A DNA stretch of 64,000 nt from JBIICI01 sp044238935 (GTDB lineage Bacteria; Pseudomonadota; Alphaproteobacteria; Micavibrionales; Micavibrionaceae): assembly GCA_044238935.1 (NCBI GenBank), contig JBIICI010000007.1:27885-91884 (forward strand), written 5' to 3'. The position numbers were made by a program, and so were the translations under genes. Below the pieces are notes generated by a model. That model was given only the letters and a program-made list of their open reading frames with translations. It searched no databases and was not told the origin of the DNA. This document shows, piece after piece, positions 45,154-52,457 of this stretch. The first letter of the stretch is position 1, and each line of letters opens with the position of its first letter.

Positions 45154-45873
45154 ATGAAACACTTATATATTGTATCTGTTTTAATATCATGCACATTAAT
45201 GTTCATGACGGGTTGTGCGGATTTAACAACGGCACAACGTGCGTATAAAGCAGGGGATTATAAAACAGCGGCGTATAATTACGAGCCTTTGGCCGATTTT
45301 GGTATTCCTGAGGCAAAAATTGCTCTGGCAAAATTATATGTTGATCGTCGTGCCGTTCCCCAAAATCCTGAAAAAGGGGTGAGCCTGATTGATAATGTCG
45401 CCCAAGAGGCAGATCCAGAATTTTTATATAAAATTGGACGCTTTTATTTAGAAGATCATTTTTCACCCGCTAATCCCCAAAAAGCGATTGGATATTTTGA
45501 AAAATCAGCCGCGGCAGGGAATGCAGATTCTGCGTATCAATTGGGGCGCTTTTATCAAAAAGGTGAGTTTGTAAAAATTGATTATGACCGTGCTTTGACC
45601 TATTTCAAACAAGCCGATGCGGCGGGGCATATTTCAGCGACTTATGGGTTGGGGAATATTTACCGTGAAAAGGAACAAATGGATAAGGCCGTTTTGTTCT
45701 ATGAAAAGGCAGCAAAAGCAGGTAATGATTTGGCGGCCTATAAGTTAGGTCGCATGTATCACCGTGGAAAAGATATTCCTGAGGATCTTGTGAAAGCAAA
45801 GGCTTATTATGAAATAGCAGCAGAAAAAGGCAATAAGGACGCCATCAAAGCCTTAAAAACTTTTTCATTTTAA
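45154..45873 (+). CDS. algK: AlgK-like Sel1/TPR lipoprotein
   Basis: About 239 residues. Lipobox MTGC with Cys21, then Sel1-type repeats (QKAIGYFEKSAAAGNADSAY, DRALTYFKQADAAGHISATY, DKAVLFYEKAAKAGNDLAAY and a last one). AlgK is the periplasmic/outer-membrane scaffold that places AlgE; Pseudomonas AlgK is about twice as long. No gap after algA, 30 bases before the AlgE-like gene. Assignment rests on context as much as on sequence. Confidence 0.8.
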   Translation: MKHLYIVSVLISCTLMFMTGCADLTTAQRAYKAGDYKTAAYNYEPLADFGIPEAKIALAKLYVDRRAVPQNPEKGVSLIDNVAQEADPEFLYKIGRFYLEDHFSPANPQKAIGYFEKSAAAGNADSAYQLGRFYQKGEFVKIDYDRALTYFKQADAAGHISATYGLGNIYREKEQMDKAVLFYEKAAKAGNDLAAYKLGRMYHRGKDIPEDLVKAKAYYEIAAEKGNKDAIKALKTFSF

Positions 45874-45903
45874 ACGTAAACGTAGGATTAAAAGTGGAAT
45901 TCC

Positions 45904-47349
45904 ATGAAAAATAAGGGTTTAATTTTAGGGTTTTTATGGGCATTTAGTGGCCTGATAAATCCCTCCATTGCAAATGCAGCACAAGAGTCTGAGTACCTTA
46001 GTTTTCATGGCAATGTTCGCTATCAATATCTGTACGAAGATAATGCCGATTTAGGCACGAGATCAGAAGACACAACAGGTGATAGCACGGTTGAGGGGAA
46101 TTTATATGGTTATTATAATCCCACATCAACGATTAAGGGATTTACACAAATTCGGGCGCTTAAAACATTCGGAGGGGCAAATTTCCAAGATGAAACAGGA
46201 TTACAAGAATCCGTTGATAGCTTTGTTGAGGCACGACAAGTCTGGTTTGAATTTTCTGAAATCGCCGATATAATCCCTCTTTCTGTGCGTGTTGGGCGTC
46301 AACGTTATTATGAACCAACGTCTAATTGGTGGAATCGGGATATGGATTCTGTGCGGGCGATTTATGATACAACGCTTGTAAAAGGATTCTTAGGGGTTGC
46401 ACAGAATTTAAGATCATACCGTACCGCATCAGACAGTGATTTTGGACAAGATGATCAAGATCGCTTGCGTTTATTGGGGGAGCTTTCAAAACAATATAGA
46501 CCGGATCAATTCATTGATTTTCGTTTCTTAGCGGAGCATGATCATTCAGGAACAGAGCCAACGGGGGTTTTGGTGCGAACGTTTGATCGTGACCAAAATG
46601 ACCAAGATTTGGTTTGGTTTGGAACGCGCCATCATGGCACATTTGGCTTGCTTGAGCCCAAAGCATCGGTTGAAAAAATAGCGTATCGTGCAGATTTAAT
46701 GGGCGTTGTGGGAAGTGAGACTTTGGAAAACTCGACCTCAACATCCAATCCTGCCCGCCGCTTGGTAACGGGCAACCAAGATAAAGATGTCAGAGGTTGG
46801 GCGTTTGATGGGGATGTCAGTCTATATACAAACTTACCCTTAAAACCTGTTTTATATGCAGGATATGCCTATGGTTCAGGGGATGATAATCCGAATGATG
46901 GGGTCAATCATGGTTTCCGTCAAACAGATTTGCAGGGGAATTTTACCTATTGGAATGGGACAAGAACACCTGCGCGTAACTATGGGGAAGCCTTACGACC
47001 TGAGCTTTCAAATATCCATATCTTAGCGGCGGGATCAACATTCCATTTTGGAAAAGCCAGTGATTTAAGTACGACATATCGCTATTACAAACAAGCAACA
47101 GCAACGACAACATCCAGCCCAGATGGGATTTCTGCCAGTACAGATGGCAAAGATACCGATTTGGGGCATGGTTTTGATGTGTTGGGAACGGCAAACTTAA
47201 CCCAAGAATTTGGGGCAACAATTCCGCATTTCAAAGATATTATGTTGCGTGCAAATTATGGTGCTTTTGTTGCGGGTGATGCATGGGAAACAGCGGCGGA
47301 GGGCGAAGTGTCCCAACGCGCTATTTTACAATTGCGTCTGAATTATTAA
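45904..47349 (+). CDS. algE: AlgE-like outer-membrane polysaccharide export porin
   Basis: About 481 residues, near the size of AlgE (490). Signal peptide (FLWAFSGLINPSIANA), then alternating amphipathic strands ending in RAILQLRLNY, with a C-terminal aromatic as in outer-membrane barrels. The central region VRVGRQRYYEPTSNWWNRDMDSVRAIYD matches the alginate-export family. Lies between the AlgK-like and AlgC-like genes. Confidence 0.88.
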   Translation: MKNKGLILGFLWAFSGLINPSIANAAQESEYLSFHGNVRYQYLYEDNADLGTRSEDTTGDSTVEGNLYGYYNPTSTIKGFTQIRALKTFGGANFQDETGLQESVDSFVEARQVWFEFSEIADIIPLSVRVGRQRYYEPTSNWWNRDMDSVRAIYDTTLVKGFLGVAQNLRSYRTASDSDFGQDDQDRLRLLGELSKQYRPDQFIDFRFLAEHDHSGTEPTGVLVRTFDRDQNDQDLVWFGTRHHGTFGLLEPKASVEKIAYRADLMGVVGSETLENSTSTSNPARRLVTGNQDKDVRGWAFDGDVSLYTNLPLKPVLYAGYAYGSGDDNPNDGVNHGFRQTDLQGNFTYWNGTRTPARNYGEALRPELSNIHILAAGSTFHFGKASDLSTTYRYYKQATATTTSSPDGISASTDGKDTDLGHGFDVLGTANLTQEFGATIPHFKDIMLRANYGAFVAGDAWETAAEGEVSQRAILQLRLNY

Positions 47350-47376
47350 AAAAATAAACTGTAAGAGAGAGTAAAA

Positions 47377-48891
47377 ATGACAAAATCAAACAATATTATC
47401 CCCAATACCGAAGCTTTTGAGCGTGAAATCCTGATTGATGAAACAGGCTTTCGTGAATATGATGCGCGTTGGTTATATCCTGAGCAGTTAAATTTACGCG
47501 GTGTTCAGGCCTTAGGGATGGGAATTGGTACATTGTTGAGGGAGGCTGGAAAGCCTTTGAAAATCGCCGTTGGTCACGATTATCGTTCATACAGCGCCAC
47601 CATCAAACATGCCTTGATTATCGGTTTGATGGCCGCAGGCTGTGAAGTGTGGGATATTGGTTTAGCACTATCCCCTGTTGCCTATTTTGCGCAGTTCCAT
47701 TTGGATTGCCCCGCTGTGGCTATGGTTACAGCCAGCCATAATGAAAATGGTTGGACAGGCGTCAAAATGGGGATGGATCGTCCCAAAACATTTGGCCCTG
47801 ATCAAATGAGCCGCTTAAAAGAAATCGTCTTATCTCAATCCTTTGATTTACAAAGTGGCGGTTCATATCATTATGTGGATGACATGAAAGTGCCCTATTT
47901 AGCGGATGTTACAAAATGTGGTGCAATTTCACGTCAATTAAAAGTGGTTGCGGCGTGCGGTAATGGCACAGCAGGAATCTATGCACCAGAAGCATTGCGT
48001 CGTTTAGGGTGTGAAGTGATTGAGATGGATTGTGCCTTAGATTACACATTCCCAACCTATAATCCAAACCCTGAAGACATGGAAATGTTACATGCCATTG
48101 CCAAAAAGGTCAAAGAAGTTGGTGCTGATGTTGGTTTTGCCTTTGATGGAGATGGGGATCGTTGTGGTGTGATTGATAATACAGGCGATGAAATTTTTGC
48201 AGATAAAGTGGGCGTTATGTTGGCGCGTGATTTGGCGCGTGTGTATGATAAACCAACTTTTGTTGTTGATGTAAAATCAACAGGTCTATACCATAGCGAT
48301 CCTGTCTTACAGGAATTGGGAGCAAAAACAGATTATTATAAGACAGGACATTCTTATATTAAGTCCCGTGTGAATGAGCTGAATGCTCTTGTTGGTTTTG
48401 AAAAAAGCGGACATTATTTCTATAATGCGCCGATTGGTCGTGGGTATGATGATGGCATTTTATCAGCTGTGACGATTTGTCAATTATTGGATCGTAATCC
48501 AACACAATCTATGGCCGATTTAAAAAATGCCCTGCCCAAAACATGGTCATCACCCACAATGTCACCAAAATGTGGTGATACCGTGAAATATGGTGTTGTT
48601 GACGCTGTCATTGCGCATTACCAACAAAAACAAGCCAAGGACGAGGCGATTTTAGGACAAAAAATTATTGATATTAACACGGTCAATGGTGTGCGTTTTA
48701 CGGTTGCCGATGGGACATGGGGGCTAATCCGTGCGTCATCAAACAAGCCATCTTTGGTTGTCGTCGTCGAAAGCCCTGTGTCAGAGCGCCAAATGCATGC
48801 TATGTTTGATGAAATTAATAGCGTATTGGCGCAACATAAAGAAGTCGGGGAGTATGATCAAACATTACCTCCTTTGAAAGAGGCTGCATAA
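47377..48891 (+). CDS. algC: Phosphomannomutase/phosphoglucomutase (AlgC/ManB)
   Basis: About 504 residues. Phosphoserine loop TASHNENGWTGVK with Ser120, metal loop DGDGDRCGV near 263, sugar-binding GFEKSGHYFYN near 346 and C-terminal VVVESPVSE. Converts mannose-6-P to mannose-1-P, the substrate of the AlgA-like enzyme. Followed by a strong terminator. Confidence 0.94.
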   Translation: MTKSNNIIPNTEAFEREILIDETGFREYDARWLYPEQLNLRGVQALGMGIGTLLREAGKPLKIAVGHDYRSYSATIKHALIIGLMAAGCEVWDIGLALSPVAYFAQFHLDCPAVAMVTASHNENGWTGVKMGMDRPKTFGPDQMSRLKEIVLSQSFDLQSGGSYHYVDDMKVPYLADVTKCGAISRQLKVVAACGNGTAGIYAPEALRRLGCEVIEMDCALDYTFPTYNPNPEDMEMLHAIAKKVKEVGADVGFAFDGDGDRCGVIDNTGDEIFADKVGVMLARDLARVYDKPTFVVDVKSTGLYHSDPVLQELGAKTDYYKTGHSYIKSRVNELNALVGFEKSGHYFYNAPIGRGYDDGILSAVTICQLLDRNPTQSMADLKNALPKTWSSPTMSPKCGDTVKYGVVDAVIAHYQQKQAKDEAILGQKIIDINTVNGVRFTVADGTWGLIRASSNKPSLVVVVESPVSERQMHAMFDEINSVLAQHKEVGEYDQTLPPLKEAA

Positions 48892-48901
48892 ATTGCCATA
48901 G

Positions 48902-48938
48902 AAAAAACCACCTCTTTATATAAAGAGGTGGTTTTTTT
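48902..48938. terminator. Bidirectional terminator after algC
   Basis: AAAAAACCACCTCTTT pairs with AAAGAGGTGGTTTTTT, serving algC and the convergent glycosidase gene. Confidence 0.93.
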
Positions 48939-48957
48939 ATCTGTGTTTTAAAGACCA

Positions 48958-50451
48958 TTATTTTGATAAAATCAGCCAAGATGCACACATTCTGATGGGA
49001 ACATTCGTTAGTGATATTGTGTTATCTTTTATGGTGTAAGGTAGCCTTTGATCACTTCCACAAGCGGCTTTAAACGTAACACGTTGGATGTCCTTTGCGT
49101 CAGGCATTTTGACGGTTAAGTCACCAAGAAAATCTTTTGCAATAATCTTTGTTTCTTGATCCATCCGCCAGAAGGGGATAATTGTGTCATTGTCACTTTT
49201 ATCAAGCCATGTCTTGGTTTTTACGGCTCCTCCGAATTTGACAGATTTAACTTCAACATCCGTTCTGATTGATAAATCATCACTATTTGGGAAGGATTTG
49301 ATAATTTTTTGATAGGCTTTAAAAGCTGGTTTTACTCCTTTCAAATCAAAGTTTACAAGACCGTAATTAGCTTCCTTGCTTTTCTTATCCGTTCCATCAT
49401 TTTTCAAATCGTACCAAAACACAGCTTCGATAGGGATGCCCTTGGCTTTTAAATCTTGGTATGTCATCATCAAGCGGCTTAAATAAGCGGCTTGTTTTTT
49501 CTCACTATCCCCACCGGCCATCACGCCGACAGCTGTACTTGAATATCCAAGCTCTGTAAAGTACAGTTTAAGTGGTTTCTTTTTCTTATTATATTTTTGT
49601 GTTATTTCCCAAAATCTTGTAATAGAATTTTCGTAATGGTTTGGCCCTACCGCTTGCTTTGTTTTAAAGATAGAGTCGATTTCTGGGGCATAATTCCCAT
49701 TGTAAGGGTGAACGCTGATACCATCAACAAAATCAAGTAGTCCTGCATTGAGTGCTCCTGTATAAAATTTTTGGTTAAAGAACATTGTTGCTAAGCTGCC
49801 GCCTAAGATTTCAATATCGGGACGCACTTTTTTGACGGCTTCTGCAATCGGACGATATACCTTCACATATTCTTCGGGTGTCGCGCGCCAAAAGAATTTT
49901 AGATTAGGTTCGTTATGAAGCTCGATTGCGGTAATGGAGGGGTGTTTTTGAACAAGATCGACAATCAGCTCTTGAAACCCTGCGTTAATTTCTTTCATAC
50001 GCGCATTGTTGGGAACATGCCCAAGAACAGCCAAAACAACATGTTTTCCTGATTTATCATATTGATCAAAATAGCTGTGTAATAAGGCACGTTTTCTGGC
50101 TACGGTTTCTTTTAATGCTTTTGATTCACTGGCTTGTGCCACAAGGGGGCCGTGTGATTTGCTGCCTAATGCATAAATACCTGTTCTGACCCAATCTGTA
50201 CCAAGATCATCAATAAAGGGCAAAACATTATCAACGCGCCAATAATCAGGTTTATCTTTGTAAAACTCACTGTGATGCAAAATATGTGTGGCAACCCCAA
50301 AAATATTATCGGGTTTTTGCGTGGCGGCTGTTTGGCTGGCATAGCTGCCGCTATTCATAGAAAACGCTAAGATTGCTGAAAAAGCGGCAATTTTTAAGGA
50401 GCGTTTAAATGTATCTTTCTGGTTCTTCGCTTTTTGATCGGATTTTTGCAT
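48958..50451 (-). CDS. Secreted clan GH-A glycosidase (PslG/GH39-like)
   Basis: About 497 residues. N-terminal signal or anchor (IAAFSAILAFSMNSGSYASQ), TIM-barrel part with acid/base ELHNEPNL near 179 and nucleophile YFTELGYSS near 300, the two-glutamate pattern of clan GH-A. ISVHPYNGNYAP near 245 and WYDLKND near 355 fit GH39/GH5-like enzymes such as PslG. A small C-terminal domain follows (about 400-497). Substrate unknown. Convergent to the alginate-type genes, so it may trim or degrade that polymer. Confidence 0.8.
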   Translation of the reverse strand: MQKSDQKAKNQKDTFKRSLKIAAFSAILAFSMNSGSYASQTAATQKPDNIFGVATHILHHSEFYKDKPDYWRVDNVLPFIDDLGTDWVRTGIYALGSKSHGPLVAQASESKALKETVARKRALLHSYFDQYDKSGKHVVLAVLGHVPNNARMKEINAGFQELIVDLVQKHPSITAIELHNEPNLKFFWRATPEEYVKVYRPIAEAVKKVRPDIEILGGSLATMFFNQKFYTGALNAGLLDFVDGISVHPYNGNYAPEIDSIFKTKQAVGPNHYENSITRFWEITQKYNKKKKPLKLYFTELGYSSTAVGVMAGGDSEKKQAAYLSRLMMTYQDLKAKGIPIEAVFWYDLKNDGTDKKSKEANYGLVNFDLKGVKPAFKAYQKIIKSFPNSDDLSIRTDVEVKSVKFGGAVKTKTWLDKSDNDTIIPFWRMDQETKIIAKDFLGDLTVKMPDAKDIQRVTFKAACGSDQRLPYTIKDNTISLTNVPIRMCASWLILSK

Positions 50452-50517
50452 AAAGTATCTCCATAAAACTATATCGTTGTAAAAGCCTGTATATCCATTC
50501 TATATCGCTTATTCTTA

Positions 50518-50610
50518 ATTTTTCATAAATTTTATTAAATTTTTCATACAATTTTTATTTTTTCATAAAAATAAATGTGGCCTCTGGTTTTTTTGTGTTT
50601 TTTCATGTAA
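50518..50610. repeat. Helically phased TTTTTCAT repeats
   Basis: Four copies of a TTTTTCATA-like word. The C residues lie at 50524, 50545, 50564 and 50604, i.e. 21, 19 and 40 bases apart, close to whole helical turns. The region is the AT-rich gap between the glycosidase gene and ubiA. It may be a curved or protein-bound regulatory site. Confidence 0.4.
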
Positions 50611-50620
50611 CAATCATTTT

Positions 50621-51523
50621 ATGAAACACACAGATTTAAATATAAAATCAGGCTTAATTGCATGCTTGCCTGCGCGATGGCAGTCTTATGCGGTCTTGAT
50701 GCGACTTGATCGCCCTGTGGGGATTTGGTTGTTATTATTGCCGTGTTGGTGGGGGGTATCATTAACGGGACAAATAGCGGATGTACGATTTTGGTATTAT
50801 GTGGTTTTGATGGGTGTTGGATCAATCATTATGCGTGGGGCAGGGTGCGTTATTAATGATTTATGGGATCGTGATTTAGATTCTCAGGTCACGCGTACGG
50901 CAATGCGTCCCTTGGCGTCAGGGGTGATAAAACCCATTCAAGCTTTATTCTTTTTAATTGGGTTGTTATTGATCGGCTTAGTGATCTTATTGCAATTCCC
51001 GATGCGGGTGCAGGCGGTAGGGGTATTGGCGTTGGGATTGGTTATTTTATATCCGTTCATGAAGCGCATCACATGGTGGCCACAGGCTTTTTTGGGCGTG
51101 ACCTTTAATATTGGAATTTTAATGGGGTTTTTAAGTTTGAATCCCTCAATACGTTTATCTGTCATTTTATTCTATATTGCTGCGATGTGTTGGACAATTG
51201 CCTATGATACGATTTACGCGCATCAGGATTTAGAGGATGATTTAAAAATTGGCATCAAATCCACGGCCATTCATTTCGGGCAACAAAGCCGTGTAATTGT
51301 GGCACGGTTTATGGCGGTATGTTTGTTATTATGTGCGGTGGCGATGATGCAACAATTTGGATATAGATCTGTGCTCTTGCTATTACCTGCGGCGGCGCAT
51401 ATGATGATGCAGTATCGGCGTTGGGATATTGATGATCCGCAATCTTGTTTATCTGTTTTTAAATCCAATCGCGATTTTGGCTTGCTGATTTTGGCGGCTT
51501 TATTAGGGGGACATTTTTTATGA
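50621..51523 (+). CDS. ubiA: 4-hydroxybenzoate polyprenyltransferase
   Basis: Inner-membrane prenyltransferase of ubiquinone synthesis, about 300 residues. First Asp motif NDLWDRDLDSQVTRT at 79-93 and second DTIYAHQDLEDDLKIG near 198, with several membrane helices. Overlaps tspO by four bases. Confidence 0.96.
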   Translation: MKHTDLNIKSGLIACLPARWQSYAVLMRLDRPVGIWLLLLPCWWGVSLTGQIADVRFWYYVVLMGVGSIIMRGAGCVINDLWDRDLDSQVTRTAMRPLASGVIKPIQALFFLIGLLLIGLVILLQFPMRVQAVGVLALGLVILYPFMKRITWWPQAFLGVTFNIGILMGFLSLNPSIRLSVILFYIAAMCWTIAYDTIYAHQDLEDDLKIGIKSTAIHFGQQSRVIVARFMAVCLLLCAVAMMQQFGYRSVLLLLPAAAHMMMQYRRWDIDDPQSCLSVFKSNRDFGLLILAALLGGHFL

Positions 51524-52008
51524 TCAAAGCCTTTTTTCAAAAACCTATTATTCAGTTTTTTATTGTTTTGATTATGTTTGAAGGGATCGGATACAGTATT
51601 GGTATGCTAACCCGCCCTGAGATTCCTACATGGTATGCCAGCTTAAATAAACCCCCCCTTAATCCCCCATCATGGGTTTTTGCGGTTGTGTGGCCGTGTT
51701 TATATGCAATTTTATCGGGGCTGGGTGTCTTTTTATGGCGGCGCAAAGATCAAAGTGCGGCTGGTATGAGAGCCTTTCAGTTTTTTGTCGTACAAATGGG
51801 CTTTAATTGGGCATGGAGCTTTTTATTTTTTAGCTTTCATTGGCTTGGCTTTAGCGTTGTATGGATTTTGATGACTTTATTCTTCGCGGGTTTCAGTGCA
51901 TTTTATACCGCCCGTCTATCCAAAATCGTCACGCTATTTTGGCTGCCATATCTATTATGGCTGGGCTTTGCGGCGTATTTGTCGTTGGATATTGTTTTGT
52001 TGAATTAA
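51520..52008 (+). CDS. tspO: TspO/MBR family membrane protein
   Basis: About 162 residues, five membrane helices. WYASLNKPPLNPPSWVFAVVW and the WAWSFLFF region are characteristic. TspO proteins bind porphyrins and sterol-like ligands; in alphaproteobacteria the Rhodobacter member affects tetrapyrrole gene control. Start overlaps the ubiA stop (ATGA). Confidence 0.95.
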   Translation: MIKAFFQKPIIQFFIVLIMFEGIGYSIGMLTRPEIPTWYASLNKPPLNPPSWVFAVVWPCLYAILSGLGVFLWRRKDQSAAGMRAFQFFVVQMGFNWAWSFLFFSFHWLGFSVVWILMTLFFAGFSAFYTARLSKIVTLFWLPYLLWLGFAAYLSLDIVLLN

Positions 52009-52105
52009 AATTGATGAAGAATTATCCAGCTTATTATTTTTCATAATTGGCATATCTTTTGCATGATCATATTCCGTAGGATTTGATATATAAACGGAGG
52101 ATACC

Positions 52106-52225
52106 ATGTCAAATTTTGTTTTTGGGGCGTTAACAATTTTTATAACAACAGCCTTGCTTGATATTGTGGGGTTTTCGATTCCTTACGAAGTCAGGCATGT
52201 TGTTGGAAATTATTTGCCGTTTTAA
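52106..52225 (+). CDS. Small membrane protein, twin 1
   Basis: 39 codons. A good ribosome binding site (ACGGAGG, five bases before ATG). One hydrophobic helix of about 20 residues starting FVFGALTIFITTALLD, a short polar tail and an end in YLPF. The next gene encodes a homologue of equal length; they share xxFVFGA, a T...LLD/MLD step and a terminal PF. A weak promoter (TTGGCA, 17 bases, TATTCC) at 52047-52075 is possible. No known family recognised. Confidence 0.7.
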   Translation: MSNFVFGALTIFITTALLDIVGFSIPYEVRHVVGNYLPF

Positions 52226-52245
52226 ATAAAATAGGAGAAGTTTTT

Positions 52246-52365
52246 ATGACACAATTTGTTTTTGGTGCTGTTTCAGCCTTTGTTATTACTGTGATGCTAG
52301 ATTTGGTGGATTCATCATCACCAAATTCTTTGCAATATTATATAGATTTATATGCGCCATTTTAA
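52246..52365 (+). CDS. Small membrane protein, twin 2
   Basis: 39 codons, 20 bases after twin 1, with AGGAGAAG before ATG. Starts FVFGAVSAFVITVMLDLVD after two residues and ends YAPF. The nucleotide sequence has diverged more than the protein, which suggests selection on the peptide. One predicted membrane helix. Lies 92 bases upstream of sucA. Confidence 0.7.
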   Translation: MTQFVFGAVSAFVITVMLDLVDSSSPNSLQYYIDLYAPF

Positions 52366-52388
52366 AAGGTCAAAATTTTCATCAAATG

Positions 52389-52410
52389 ATATTGGATTTT
52401 TAACCAATAT
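52389..52410. repeat. Palindrome upstream of sucA
   Basis: ATATTGG and CCAATAT separated by eight AT bases, about 50 bases before sucA. No T run follows, so an operator is more likely than a terminator. Tentative. Confidence 0.3.
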
Positions 52411-52457
52411 GGTTTAAATATGGATGGTAATCTTTATTTACTCCATAAGGAAATCCA

